A stretch of 64,000 nt of DNA, from NCBI RefSeq assembly GCF_000002985.6, contig NC_003283.11:13764001-13828000 (forward strand), given 5' to 3'. The notes under the pieces were generated by a model. The model saw nothing but the letters and a program-made list of their open reading frames with translations. It was not told where the DNA came from and did not search any database. The translations under genes were made by a program, and so were the position numbers. Shown one piece after another: positions 11,263 through 25,886 of the stretch; within the stretch, counting starts at the first letter, position 1, and each line of letters opens with the position of its first letter. Source of the DNA: Caenorhabditis elegans (Eukaryota; Nematoda; Chromadorea; Rhabditida; Rhabditidae).

Positions 11263-11803
11263 CATTGAAATTGACAATAATGTTTAAATCAGAACCATGT
11301 TATCAAAATACGAAATAGTTATCACAAGTTTACCTGGCGAACGGTTGCAACTTTTTAGCAAATGATTTATTTAATTAATCCGATAAATTTTTGACACATT
11401 TTAGAAAATTTTACAAGTTTCTCGCATGCTTGCAATTTTCGGAAAACGATAGCAATTTTAGGCTACTTTTGAAGTTTTTTGCAACTTTGGTAGATTCTTG
11501 TAAATCCTAGAATGCTTCTATAATTTCAGAATTTTTTTCCATTTTTTGTAAAATAATTTGTAAGATTTTGGAGATTCATTTAACAGGTTTTTAAAAGTTG
11601 TCAATTGTTGCAGCATTTTCTAAAATTTCACAACATTTTCTAGCTACAGTCACCAATGCCCACTTCGCCTTTAATCGGTTCTTGGGATTGTTTCATTCTA
11701 AAAATGCACAAAGCAAATAAAGCGTCATTTTTTTCTTATCAAAAACGAATAATCGACTGTCTCGTTCTTATAAAGAAATGAATAATCATTTCAGGATGAC
11801 AAA
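11263..11803. other. AT-rich spacer upstream of CUB-like gene B
   Basis: There is no open frame of interest. The sequence is a run of degenerate phrases of the type TTTTAGAAAATTTTACAAGTTTC, common in worm intergenic DNA. A possible trans-splice or 3' splice site (TTTCAG) stands 10 bases before the ATG at 11804. Confidence 0.5.
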
Positions 11804-13734
11804 ATGATTTCCTTCGTTCTATTCTCTATTCTTTTCATCGCACCCAGTTTTGCAGATGACTTAACATGTCCCAACTCACCTATAACAAGTAACGTTCCAT
11901 CAGGGCATTTTCCATTAAATGGTTTAGCAAAGTTTCCTGCAAATTATGATTGCTCCGTTGAGGTAAACTGAAAAACACTTCAAGATGTTAATAATTTATT
12001 CAAATTTTAGTTTGAAATTCCCGATGGCCAAGTTATCAAGTTTATTGTTCAAACAGATGCATTATTTGAGAATCTGGACAGTTTTGTCATTCGGGATTCC
12101 AGATCTACACTTTATAAGTGAGTCTAGTATTGAAAAAAAAACATCTGAAATTTGCTCCCATTATTTACTTTACACTACCAAAAATGAATTTGAATTTTTT
12201 GTTTGATAGTAAAAAATTTCTATTTTCGCCATGCAATGAATGTGAAATAAGAAAGTTCAGAGTTTCAGGAGTTCAAAGTAAAAATGTATAGAAAGTAGTG
12301 CACAAATAGTGCTGCCGTATACAATTGCATACTCAAGAGTTGACAAAACACATTTGTTTTTCAGAATGGATGTTGGAGAATCAGTTTTCTTTGCAGCGGC
12401 CAACAACTCAAAAGTATATATTTCCACAAACTCGGGCAAAGCTAGTTTCTATTTTTCCTGGCAATATATTGATGTTTCGAAGTTCACTCGCATTCAAAAT
12501 CCAACTGGAACAGTGTTAAATTTGAATCTAACTGCCAATAGTTTCTATCAGTTTGTTTCATCAGCTGATCAAGTTGCATTCCATACTTCTGCATTGGGAA
12601 TTCTTTCAGACAGTTCTATTTGGAAGATTTACGTGTATGATGGGGAAGATTTGAATGCAAAATTCATGGGGAATCTGAAGCAATTTACAAATATTGGTAG
12701 CTCGTCTACCCGGAAATCGTTGTCACTTGTGAACTTTTACGAAACTCCTTCACAATCATACGGCATTGCTAATGACTATTCAATTGTCTCTAGATACAAG
12801 GACTACTCATTAAGGATATTATCAAGTGGATCTGACTTTTTCGAGCGTTTCTTCGTCCCGGATGGAGTTAAATCTGCTGTCACATTTTTCTGCCCTGATT
12901 CAATGGAAACGTATATCACTGGTCTTACTATCGTCAAACAAAATTTTCCTGGCGAAAAATTTGTCAGTTTCACTCCACTCACACCGACACACGCTTACTC
13001 AAATGTTTTAGCTTACAGGTGAGTTGAAGAATTTTGAAAATTTAGTTTTTATGAAATTAGTTTCTAATAATAATTTTAGTGTGGGCGACCCAATATATCG
13101 AAGCTTGCCACAACAGATTTTATCAGATACATTTACAATGGTTGCATATCAATCAGCTGTTTCCTTATCACTAACTTGTGGACCTTATCCAAACTGGGGT
13201 TATGTCTTTCCTGGAAGAAGAGGGTATATCATTTCTCCGTCGATCTGGAATCCTACCACCCTGAAAACTCCTTCATATTCTACTAATTTCAGTGAGTTGG
13301 CAAAGAAAAATATGATTTTTTGAAAAACAATTTCAGCTTCTTCTGAGACTGTACGTTTCAATATAAACCTTCCCGATGTAGTGATTGGTGATCCCGGAGC
13401 TAAGATCAGAGTCGAATTCGGAGCTCCTGGCAAAACTCCAGTTGGAGTAGAGTTTAATGAAACTACGTCAGGTGCGGGTGCTAGATCTGCAAATGCAACA
13501 TATATGTCTGTTACATTCGATGGAACGACTGTGAAATCATCGTTCTCATTTGTTTTTAACGTAGAGGTATATTCAGTTAATTTAGTGGATTATGATATAA
13601 CTGAAATTCAGAGTTTGTTTCCGAGTACGTCTACAACAACGGACACTCCATTTGAAACAACAACAAAATCTTCAGCAATTATTTTTAAATGTTCAATGGT
13701 TTTCATTATCCTTGTTAAATTTTTAAATTTTTAA
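11804..13734 (+). CDS. CUB-like domain secreted protein B
   Basis: Exons 11804-11962, 12011-12117, 12365-13018, 13080-13291, 13337-13566 and 13612-13734 give 494 residues. The last intron is 45 bases, a multiple of three without a stop, so it could be retained; it is drawn as an intron because paralogue A has one at the same place. A signal peptide (MISFVLFSILFIAPSFA) precedes DDLTCPNSPIT and a CUB-like domain (FPANYDCSVE, FEIPDGQVIKFIVQT). The central part shares MDVGESVFFAAANN, IYVYDGEDLNAKFMGN and FPGRRGYIISPSIWNP with gene A. The Thr-rich C-terminus ends in a hydrophobic stretch, consistent with a GPI signal. Exon lengths equal those of A in four of six exons, which shows a tandem duplication. 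Confidence 0.87.
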
Positions 13735-13751
13735 TTACGATTTTCGTGTTA

Positions 13752-13757
13752 AATAAA
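13752..13757 (+). terminator. Poly(A) signal of CUB-like gene B
   Basis: AATAAA stands 18 bases after the stop of CUB-like gene B, matching the arrangement of its paralogue. Confidence 0.6.
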
Positions 13758-14162
13758 TGATTTCCGTTCAATTTGTGTTCTTGGATTATGTTTTATTTTA
13801 ATGCATGCTATCGCTTTTTCCAATTCCTTTAGAAAAACTATCGCCTATGGACGGGTACTAAATTTCATTCCGTTCAAAACTTGAAAGAATAAATAAAATT
13901 AATAATTTCATTAAACTTTTGAATGAGTTTAATATTATTCAACCGAATTTTTGTTTATTTGAAATTCAATACAAAGTTCTGTGTTGGGAATCAGAAATCA
14001 CACCAATCTCGTTTATTGACAAAAAGAAAGTTCAAATGCCCGACCACGTTTGACAAACAAATCCCATCCATCAATCACCGAGGAATAGCCCTCTCGAAAA
14101 CAATTCTCATTGAGAACATTTCAACACACAACTGGGATATTTGTTTCCCATTACATTTCAAA
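13758..14162. other. Intergenic region upstream of the TIL-domain gene
   Basis: About 0.4 kb without a supported gene. A frame runs through the last 240 bases into the TIL gene, but its added residues look random and a signal peptide begins at the ATG at 14163, so the upstream part is taken as promoter and 5' UTR. Confidence 0.55.
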
Positions 14163-14549
14163 ATGAAATACTTTCTATTTTCCCTTCTTGTCCTGGCTAC
14201 ATTGAGCTTTGCATTGGCTAAAAATCAATGTGGAGAAAATGAGATATTCAATGATTGTGGATCCCCGTGCGATCGAACTTGTGAGAACCCAAATCCGGTA
14301 AGATTTAAGCATTTTTTTATTATGATAGGAGGGGGTTAATATTAATTTTAATTTTTGAAAACAAAATGTGAAACAAAAAATTCAGAAGTAAGAAAAGTTG
14401 TATGAAATCTAACTTTTTAAAATTTCACTGACTAATTTCAGATGTGCATACAAATGTGCAAAGCGAGATGTGAGTGCAAGCAAGGATTTGTTGTTGATTC
14501 AAATACCAAAAAATGTATCGATCTGAAAAAATGCCCGAAATCTGCCTAA
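14163..14549 (+). CDS. Small secreted TIL-domain (trypsin-inhibitor-like) protein
   Basis: Two exons, 14163-14297 and 14442-14549, give 80 residues. The signal peptide is MKYFLFSLLVLATLSFALA. The mature part has exactly ten cysteines in the TIL pattern: CGENEIFNDCGSPCDRTC, then CIQMCKARCEC, then C and C near the end (KKCIDLKKCPKSA). TIL domains fold around five disulfides and usually inhibit serine proteases. The reactive-site loop would lie around KARCECKQ, by analogy with the family. The length equals a signal peptide plus one domain, so nothing is missing. Targets cannot be read from the sequence. Confidence 0.88.
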
Positions 14550-14775
14550 TTTTGTTCTGAAGTATTTATCAATGAATAATCTCAATTACTGTAAATGTTA
14601 TTACATATGTTGAATGCTTTTCCACAACTTTTTCAACTCATTGCACTTCGTCTGACACGGATTGTTTCAATCGCTTGAGTCGATTTTCCTCGATATACCG
14701 AAATGGGTTTCAAGAATATCTTTTCAATTCTGTAAAAATTTATTAGCAGGTTTTTAATTCAAAGTTAAAAATCAA

Positions 14776-17661
14776 CTACACCCACTTTGCAACGGGAACT
14801 TCAAATAATGAGCTCCAGAAAAATGCAAAAGCGTAGGAGAGTAGAGTTCCAGGAATAGAATAGAAGACAAACTAAAAATGTAGAGAATTATTTTCAAAAA
14901 TTCAGAAAAAAAAACCATTTGCATTGTCGAATATGCATGGGGATTAATTCCATCTAAATTGAAAAACCAAAATAAGACTATTCGATGAACAATGTAAGCA
15001 CAATAGGATAACCTTCCAAATGGCTGCCAAATTGGATGACACATAAAACTACAAATTGGTCCTGAAATAAATTATTTGTAAGTGAAAAATTTGTTGAAAA
15101 AAAACCGACCACCCCATCCATAATGGTTGGCAATGATAACCCATGAAACGAAAAACGACCAGCCAACTTTGGAGAAGTTTGAAGTAAGTAGCCCTTTGGT
15201 AAATACTGCAAAACTATGAAACATTCAACTAATTTATTTCCAAACAAGACATGTACACAAATTATTTTTCGGGAACCTATCAGTTCCTCGAACAAATTGA
15301 AAATTTGTTGAACGTTTCTGAACTTTTTTCGATGTTCAGTTCATACAATTTATTTGAATTTTTCTAATTTCCCTAATTTTTCCGAACAATTTCTCTCTTT
15401 TCTGATCGCTTTTCAAATTCTTCGAACCAAAAACTGCGCAAAAATTGTCAAAAACTCCCAGAAAACATCGCAATGTTCTAAAAATTTACCAAACTTCCTC
15501 GAACTTTTTCAAAAACTTCACAATTAATCTTTAGAAATGTTCTAAAAACTTTTTGACATTTTCAAAAGTTCCCAAAACCTTCTTGAAGATTGTTGAACTT
15601 TTTTCAAAATTCCATAATATTAAAAAAAATCATGATCAGAAGATTCCAACGTTTTTCTAGAAAATCGTCTCACTAACCTCCAATGATTTCCAGAATCATA
15701 TGAGTAATTACCCCAGAGACACCAAACAGCTATTCCTGAAGCCACAACCCATCCAAAAATTGTAACACTCCAATGAAACTTCAATCGAGTTTTTGTGAAC
15801 GTTGCCAGAAAGTAACCAACAAAAATTCCAATGAAAAAAGACGGAACTCTTGTCCATGGCATTTCATAGACTACTGATCGGAAGAGCTCGTGATGGCTGA
15901 AATTTTCTCCGAGTTGATAGATTGATACTGGGGGAGTGACAGACCCATTTCCAATAAAATCAGCCGGTAATTCGAATATTCCAAATAAGAAATACTCAAC
16001 GAAGACACTGAGAACGCATCCACCAAATATAAGAATCACTCCGCCTGTTATAGTAAAAAATAATGTGATGAGAATAATTGGAGAAATTAAGAAAAGTTGA
16101 GTGTCAACTGCCAGAAGCCAAGTGATACGGTAGCACTGAAAGTAATCAGAAATGTTTCAATAATTAGAAATTTAGAATATAAAACCAACACTTTCATCGC
16201 CGGCAAAATTATTGATGTACAATGCGTTTTTCCACCAATTGGACTCACAAATTTCAGCTTCTTTGGTGAGAACATCTGAAGTTCAAGATATAATAAAGTT
16301 TAAAGCTGCACGGAAAATTTAGGAAAATTTTCTTACTCATTTCAGAAGCCATAAATGGACCTTGAATGAATTTTTCATAAATTGTAAAAAATCCGATAAA
16401 CGTCATCAAAGCAGGCGCTGACCGCAAGTACCTATGAGCATAGTAATAAATCCATGTCCAAGGTTTCAAAATAGTCCCGTATTTTGGTTTATTCCAAAAG
16501 AATATGTAAGCCTCTGTGATTCCGGACAGAACAAATAATGTGTCTATTGAGAAATAAGAGTTCAAAACCAACTGTCTTGAAATTGACAGATTCTCAATAA
16601 AGTCCGTAGAGCTGCCAACGTTGTTGTAAGGAAATTTAAAATTATAGGTGTGAGCGAAGACAATCCAGAGAATTGTTAGAGCACGGATACAGTCTAAAGA
16701 CCGAATATGATGAGGTTTGTGCTCTTTTACTGACAAAATAAGTTCTGCGTTGCTCCAAAGAGAAAATGAGAGAAAGGATCGAAGGACTGAAAATTTAAAT
16801 TATCAGTTTTCCAACTCATAATATGTACCATATGCATGCTCGTTCACCGCAGACATTCCTATTTCCTTTTCTCGAAAATAATCTACAAACGTTGCAGAAA
16901 CAACTAAAGAAACTATGAGTGCCATGAACACCCTGAATTATGAACTTATTAATTCATACAGATTTTTCAAAAAACTTACGAAAATGCCCAAAATGCCCAT
17001 TTCTTTTCAACTTTAATACCAGATTTAAATGCTTGGCAAGTGGTCAATGGAAATGAAATAATTTGATTGAAAATCTCAACAAGATCACTTTCACTGCAAG
17101 ATGAAGGCATGCAAACTGCGAATCGAGGAGTTACGTGCTCATGGGTTTTAGGATCACATGTAACATTGTCTCCGATGTAAGTAACAATATAACTGTAGCT
17201 TGTCGTGTACTTTTTTCCGCTGACTTTCTGGCATTCAGCATAAGATCCTTCGAAAAATGTATTGATGTCAAGAATATCTGGTGGTAGCTTTCCAAATGCA
17301 TCAAGCTCTGAAATATGAAGAAGATATATAAACAGATACAGATTTCTAGTGAACACTCACGTTGAAGAGCAAACACATTATCTTGAACTGAAGTTAGTTC
17401 AATCAGTGTACAATTTCGAAACTTCAGACAATCCGCTGTAACCTTTGCAATTTCTTTCAGAGAATCAATGAATAATTTTGTCTCTTCAAAACATTGCCGA
17501 TTCAAACTTGATGTTAGATGAAGAGGATTGGAAAGAAATGGCAGCACTCTCAAGGCGGCATCATATTGTGCATTTGAAACTAGAAATAGACAGAAAATAC
17601 TAAACGATATTGAAAAGAGATTCATGAGTTCGTATTGGTCGTTTTCATTGGAAAATGACAT
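14776..17661 (-). CDS. NRF-6/NDG-4-like multipass acyltransferase
   Basis: Nine exons (17661-17361, 17307-16980, 16932-16829, 16786-16337, 16275-16190, 16135-15678, 15213-15110, 15061-14916, 14871-14776) give 690 residues. A start at the second Met (17625) gives 678 and a better signal peptide (MNLFSISFSIFCLFLVSNAQ). The N-terminal half is the NRF domain with paired cysteines (RQCFEETKLF, DCLKFRNCTL, VCMPSSCSESDL). The C-terminal half is an acyltransferase-3 domain with about ten membrane spans. Diagnostic segments are SLDCIRALTILWIVFAHTYN, FFSIDTLFVLSGI-type, CESNWWKNALYINNF, YRITWLLAVDTQLF, FVSWVIIANHYGWGG and PFGRLSYCAYIVHR. NRF-6 and NDG-4 act in intestinal lipid and drug uptake and yolk transport; the role of this paralogue is unknown. 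Phases close at every junction. Confidence 0.9.
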
Positions 17662-18488
17662 GGATTTGTGTCAATTGATTGTTTGTGGGTGGTGTAATTT
17701 GCATATGAGATGTCATTGTGGGGAATATTTATGGAAACTAAGAACTCAGAGACCACAAACGGATTGAAACATACCGAATAAGATGGCACGGGCTGTAAAA
17801 AATACCCAGAGAAAAGGCGAGCGGCATTTGCTTTCTGCAAATACCTGAATTTCCTGTTTGTCGAGCATTTTTAAGGCAAAAAATTACAAAATCACAAAAA
17901 AAACGGCATTTCCAATTTAAAAAACGGCATTTTGTCGACATTGCCACTTGCCAAAAATTTTCAATTTTGGCAATTGCCAATTTTGCTGTTTGCCGGAAAA
18001 TATTGTTTTTTTTTTCATAGGCGCAACATGACAAGACATATATATTCAACACAAATATTCAATGAAAACTTAGTTAAACTTTATACTTTTGATAAAATTG
18101 ATCCAACCTTTATTGTTTTGTCTGAATTTTTGGGAATTTTTTAATTTCAGAATAATTGGAGCATGTATAAATATAAATAACACTTGTTATAACTGTGCTA
18201 TAATATTTCAAAAACTGACTATAAGAACATCGAAACCCGCTGAATTTTATATTTCACGGAAAAGTTCATTTAATATCAAAATGCATTGATCAAACCATGC
18301 TTTAAAATTATTTCCTGCCCTACATTGTGTTTTCCAATGTTCTCTTGATCATGTTGCCCACATTGTGCTTTGTAACCCCCACTACATTCTAGCCTACCAC
18401 CACTTCTGCGTCTCTCCATCTCTTTACCTATTTATTGATTCCAGGTCTTATTCTTCGATCACTCTTGACCATTTGTTAGTTTGAAATA
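17662..18488. other. Intergenic promoter region, with a degenerate repeat at 17.88-18.01 kb
   Basis: This lies between the divergent acyltransferase and decr-1.1 genes. Around 17885-18000 are phrases such as CGGCATTTCC, CGGCATTTTGTCGACA, TTGCCACTTGCC and GGCAATTGCCAATTTTGC, typical of the dispersed TTTGCC-rich repeats of worm DNA, including a near-palindrome (TTGCCAAAAATTTTCAATTTTGGCAA). No gene is seen. Confidence 0.55.
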
Positions 18489-20034
<1,546 letters not shown>

Positions 20035-21380
20035 AAATGTACTATTTCGAATTTAAGCCTAGTGTAAATTTATCATATGTGCCATAAACTTTACGAGAAC
20101 TATTTTCTATTTATTTGTCAGAATCTTAAAAAAGGGAGGGCAATAATGAGAGCACATGATTTTCTCGCATTTTTACCTATGGATTAATATAAGTCCAACA
20201 CGAAACTGAGGATACAAAGATTAGATGAAGAAAAATGAAAAAAAAGGGAAAAAGTGTAAACACCGAAATTTAGAAAATGGGAACAAGGCTGGTGAACTTC
20301 GAGGATAAAATAGAAGAAAATGGGTAGATGATTGGAAAAGTTCAGAAGGAATCGTTTGTACTTTTTCAGTGATCGAAACAAAACCAGCTGTGGAGATAGA
20401 GAGGAGGAAGTGAGAAGGATCCCAAGAAATATATTACAAAAGTTTGACAGAGAAAAGAAAAAAAGCGGATAAATAAAGTGTGTCAGAGCAAGAAGAAAAC
20501 TATAACAGATCAACAAAGAAAACGACGAAACGAATGCTGGAAGAGCTAGACATATTTAAATAAATACAACTTTCTCTAAATGTAGAGGGGCTTACAGACG
20601 GGGGAGTTTAGAAGAAACATGCTACACTCATGAATAAAAAAGAGATAAGATGATGGAAAAGTATGAAGCTACGATTTGTTCAGCAGGAAAAATCGAATCG
20701 AATTTGTACATTTTTACAGAACTGTCTAAACAGTTTGATGACGGGCTGCTGGGCTGATGCGGCCGGTCTGAAAATTATTGAAATTGATTTTTTGGTGAGA
20801 AAAATAATCAAACCTTTGTGTGAGTATTGGGTTTTTGGGTTTGTGAGTTTTTTTTTTCTTAATTTAATATCAAAAAAAAAATTTTAAATGACTTTTCAAA
20901 AATTCCCAAAAATTGTTATGAGCTAAACTTTTAAGAAAAAGGGCTAAATTTAAAAAGTTTTAAAGCGGACATTCTAGCTGGAATTTCAAAAACTTTCACA
21001 TTTGACCAAATTATCAACACATCCAAAAAAATCCGAATTTGCGCTACTTTTTGACTAAATTTTTTAATTCAGGCCATTTTGGGCTGGAAATTTTGAAATT
21101 CTGTATTTTAAGCCATTTTTCGCAGAAATAGCAAAAATGTTCCAATTTAACCAAATTATCAACTGAAATTTCCAAAAAAAGGTCAGAATTTGCTGGTATT
21201 TTTTCAATACATTTTTGGTTGGGATTATAAAAGAAAAATTATCAAAACATCACAAAAAATTCGAATTTGCGCTATTTTTTGACAAAATTTTTTAATTTGG
21301 GCTAAAAAAAATGATTCAAAATTTTTTTGCCGCAACTGTGAAAATTTAAAAAGTTAAGCCACTTTTTGACTAAATTGTTT
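20035..21380. other. Convergent intergenic region, low-complexity repeats
   Basis: This region lies between the 3' ends of decr-1.1 and the acidic protein gene. From about 20.85 to 21.36 kb it is a chain of degenerate phrases (TTTTTGACTAAATTTTTTAATT, GGGCTGGAAATTTT) repeated several times with changes. Nothing that codes is supported. Confidence 0.5.
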
Positions 21381-23137
21381 CTAATTTTCAGTAATTTTTC
21401 TCACCTCTTCATGAATACTTTCAATACTGCTCGCCAGCGAGTTTTCTCGCTTCTTCTTCTTCTCGTTCTTTTTCAAATTTTTTCGTTTTTGTGCATTGAT
21501 ACTGGTGTTACTGTTGAAAAGACGAGTCTGCTCGATGCGTTCACTAAACGAAACACTCTTCTTTCGTGGAGCAGCAGGAAGAACACAGCAATCTGATGAC
21601 GAGTCATCGGTCTCTGTAAATACTGAAATTATGTGAAGTGGAATACTGAGACTATAGCTTACCATGGAAAGCATCCTCATCATCCTCAGAAAATCGGAGA
21701 GGGATCAATGGAGGGAATGATGATTCGTCGTGATGACATTCCGAATAAGATCGAATGAGGTATGGTTTGGCGGCGAGTCTACTCATAGTGTTCGGACGAC
21801 GTGGCCACTTCAAAATCCCTTTCAACGATGAACAGCTTTCACTTCTCGAGCGAGTTCGCATTCCAGGTGATGTCGCTGTCAATTCATCATCTCCATCATC
21901 CTCGTCGAAAGATCCTTGACGTGTTGGAGATGTCAATGAGACACCCGAATCAATAGAATCGGTTGGAGATATTGTCAATTTACATTCAGAATCTGAATAG
22001 CAATCGAGTGACTCATTGTCAAAATCCGTGTGAACCATCAATGGAGCTTGGGTGATGTTTTGAATGAACTTGTGAAGATGTGGAGCTTCGGACTTATCGA
22101 GACCTATGATTGCATCAACGGCAAGAACTTGTGGAACTCTTTGGAGGACTCCGTTGAATGTTGGTGAGCCACACGCAGAGAGAGAAGCGGTGAGTTTGTC
22201 GAGGTGATGGAAGACAGAAGCACACGGAGAGTACACAGGCTGAAATTGATGAAACATTGATTTTTCTAGAGGAGGGAAAGTTACATGTGAACTAAAAAAT
22301 ATAATTAAAAAAATCTCACCATCTCCTGTTTCTCTTCGTCGATCCACATATAACAGTCGAGCTTATGCGAAACTGTCGGCGGCGAGTTTTCAAAATCGTC
22401 CTCATGACGTGGCAACACCCAGGTGAAGCATGTTTTCGAAACGTCAAAAACACACTCTTGACCCGATTCCGATGATTTCAGGTAACCCGCGTCAACGTCG
22501 ATACTGATTATTTGGCGGGACCGCCCGTCTTTTTCAAACACAATCTGCGCCGATTGATGGGCATCGTCGTCGTCTGAGATGATGGTGTGAAGGTGAGAAG
22601 AAATCGATTTACATGAGATCAGCTTGACGAACTCGTCGAAAAATTCATCGTGGAGCAACGTGAGACCGATTTTCGATGTATCAATCTCGATGATTTTATC
22701 CATCTCACTGAGATATTCGATGATTTTATCGATTTGTTTTCCGAACAAATCATCGTCGTGGTTGGTTTTTCTTGTCCAATCACTGTCATCGAGGAGAAGA
22801 TCGAGGTACTGAAAATAAAAATTTAAAACTCGCTTCTGAAAAAGAATAAATTGAAAAATAATTAACAAACCTTGAGAGCACTCTCGCATGCGGCCTGATG
22901 GAGAGCCGAACCTTCCGATGACAGTTTGGAGACAGATGGGTGGAAGCGAATTTTGACGACCTTGGACTTTTTGGCATTCAATCCAGTGACATCATTCGGA
23001 ACCACCCATTCTCCATTTTCCAATTGTGGCGACCCGATTTTTTCCGACAGCTCGCACACGACGTTCACACTGTTGTTATGCTTGGTTCTGTGATATAACT
23101 GACAGACTACTGACTCGTTTTCTATGTTGAACGACAT
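21381..23137 (-). CDS. Acidic protein with RVxF-like motif, tentative PIH1/kintoun relative
   Basis: Exons 23137-22871, 22808-22320, 22239-21663 and 21622-21381 give 524 residues; phases close. A splice acceptor at about 23164 (TTCGTCTTCAG) just upstream of the ATG could be cis- or trans-spliced. The N-terminus has KVVKIRFHPSVSKLS and HQAACESALKYL, which recall the FHP...TAL part of PIH1 domains. The middle is acidic (DDDDAHQSA, DEDDGDDELT). The C-terminus has SSLKGILKWPRR, RKKSVSFSERIEQTRLF and INAQKRKNLKKNEKKKKRE. KSVSF fits the RVxF motif of PP1-binding proteins, and the LKGILK plus KKKN pattern resembles what I recall of dynein-assembly factor kintoun. The match is weak, so the family is a guess; the gene itself is well supported. 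Confidence 0.75.
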
Positions 23138-25886
23138 GGCGGCGGCGGATAAGTTTGATGGGTCCTGAAGACGAAAATTCAATTCAAATGAAATTAAATC
23201 ATTGAAATGACGAGAGGTTGGGGGTTAAAGGCGAATAGAATATTCTAGAAACTCGAGAAAAAATTGGGGAGGTTGAGATTTTATCGTGAAACTTACAAAA
23301 AATGTAAATTTAATCGTTTGATTTCAATATTTATTCGAAGAATTAATCGAAAAACTTTAACAGAAAAAATTAGAAAATCATATTCAAAGGCGCATGGAAT
23401 TAAAACGAGCTTTGGGTCTCACAAGGATTACAGTACCCGCCATGGTGTACTCCTCTCGGGCAAAACACACAAGCAGCTTTTTTTCTGTTTTTACCTGAAT
23501 TTTCATTAAATTATACATTATTCATGTAAATTTCCAGCAAACAAAGCAATGGAAAAATCAAGAGGACTTTCAACAACTGCGGAGACCCAGACGGAGCAAC
23601 CAATTCTTCTCACAGGTACTTATTTTCATATTATACGTGCATAATGAGCGATGAGATACTGTAATGTGTCGCCCTTCGGTCTGCTGCATTGACCGAGACA
23701 ATATGGGTCATTGATGTAGAGAGTGCAGAGAAAAATGGGAAAAAGAAAAGATGCTTCGAGAAAGATCTTTGATTTTAGAACAGGAAAATGTCAGTTCAAA
23801 AAGTAGACGCATTCGTGGATGCGGTTTAACTGGATTTTTTTGATTCCTGACTGGAGAAATTATTTTTAAAAGCAGTTACATCTGTATGAATGGAAAAAGA
23901 AACAGCTCAAAAAATGTTTTTTTTTCGAAAGGTCTTTGCATATTGAGAAAATTTTCCACAACACGTATAGTAACTGTTTTGTCGGTAAAAACCAGTAAAA
24001 TACTTTTGCAAATTGGTCAGTTATCCCCCGTACATGCGTATTCACTCATCCGAAATCTGGTTTGTGATCGAAATAGCAAAAAAGTGATCGTACTCACAAG
24101 TCGTTCATCATCTTGGCGCCGTGTGTGTTGGCCTTCAACAAAAAAATCCCTGGTCACATGACATAGGACAATGAGATGAAAGATCTTTCCGAAATGGGTG
24201 AGAGAAGAATGGGATATAAAAAAAAGTTCAATATTTTATTATTGAATTCAATTTTAGCTCGTTTCCAAAATCTGCTGGTTTTTCAACTTTTGCATTGAAT
24301 TCGTGGTAAATAACAGACAAAAAGTCTAACGCCTCGACCCGACATTTTGCGATCATCTTTCCGTTTTTGCACGGGCCGCGAATAAAATAAACGATCGATG
24401 ATCAATAGAAAAGTGTTTGTACTATACGAATGGCTCGCTTCAGAGTCACTATCAGCTCGTTTTTAAAGTTTATCGGTCGAAGGGAGCCAATGGGGCGTTT
24501 CAGACAATTTTTGAAAAAAAGTGCAAAGCGATTATTGATATTGACAGTAGCAGCCCTATGCGTCAGAAATTGAAAAAAAAACAACTTTTCTAAAATAGAT
24601 GTATATTTACATCGATAGAAAGACGAATATAGTGTTTATTAAAACATTATTGCTCTCTAGCATCTGAAGGGTGGTGTGATGTATGCGCAGAATGTTCTCG
24701 GCGTTGTGAAAAGTCGATATTTGCGGGCGGAATAATTCTTTGATGGAGGAAAGAAAACATCGCTTTTGAATGTGAAAAGAACGGAGGAGTGGCTGAAAAT
24801 AAGTGTTTTTCTGCATTTGCAGTCGGGTGGCGGGTGTTGCGAAAGTACTTACACTTCCACAAGCCGGGCGGATGAAAATAATACAATGGAACGGCTTGTA
24901 ATAGTATCCTACAAAGAACCTCGGGGAAAAAAAACAAGGAATACGAAAAAAGACGAAGGAGAAAATCTTCGTCAAAAGCTCAATTAGTGATGGCGAGAGG
25001 AATTGGCTGAGATCGAAAGAACGCAAACGGGAATATGTATACACTTCAAAGTCTAATCGAAGATGAGGAGAAAGAAGAAACGGAGGGACGGATGCTAGTA
25101 AAACACAATTTGGCCGAGGGTCTCGAAGAAAACGTCCTATACACAATTTAACAAAGTTTTCTTTTGTTGAGCTCGCGAGCGGAGAGACTGCAAAATGTTG
25201 TCTATGGCCGATTATCATATTGAAAATTGATTTGGAAAGGAAACTGATAGCTCAAGGTGGCCTAAAATGTTGCATGGCTTATGCATTTTTGGAAAATCTA
25301 AAGAGATGTCTAGTGTTGTTCAAAATTTCTAATAGAACTGTTTGCCAATTGTTGACCAAAGACTCTTGCTCGGGCGGCATTCTCACGTATATCTAGGAGT
25401 CTAACATATTTTCTCTTCATCGTTATCATCTATACGTCCGAACCATCACGTGCTTCTCCTTTACTACATATACGAAGATTGGACGAAAGAAAGAAGTGAG
25501 GAGAAAGAAAGAGCGAGCCCAGGAGAGGAATTATTTATTGAACCGAGGTCTCTGCTTCAGACTCTATGTTTTCTCTACTTCCATCTTTTTGTCTGCGTCT
25601 CGACGATACATTGAGTTGTCAATAGAGCGGTGTTTCAACACCAACGGCAACCATCCCCCGACGGAAAGGAGAACGATGGCTGTGGCCGTCCACCACTCAA
25701 ATTGATCGGCCACTACAAGCCTTTGTTCATTCGGTTGGGAGACTTCAGGTCTGCGTCTCCACAACACCCAAACACTATATTAGAGTATTTCTCTTTGCCG
25801 ATTTATGTGCTGGTGAATGAGAACAAACTGACTAAGCACTTTATTCTCCCCCTATTCCATCATTTTATCACTTTTCATCCTGTCTT
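23138..25886. other. Large divergent intergenic region
   Basis: About 2.7 kb lies between divergent start codons. Several open frames on both strands (for example 24.6-25.2 kb) show no worm codon bias, no splice logic and no known motif, and are treated as chance. The stretch 25.40-25.88 kb, with pyrimidine-rich blocks just upstream of the next ATG, is the likely promoter and 5' UTR of the 25.9-31.9 kb gene. Confidence 0.5.

Noticed and set aside
24607-25218. Minus-strand open frame of 203 codons
   Set aside because: Phe/Leu/Ser-rich translation of an AT-rich stretch with no domain, no matching splice sites and a competing frame on the same strand; treated as chance.
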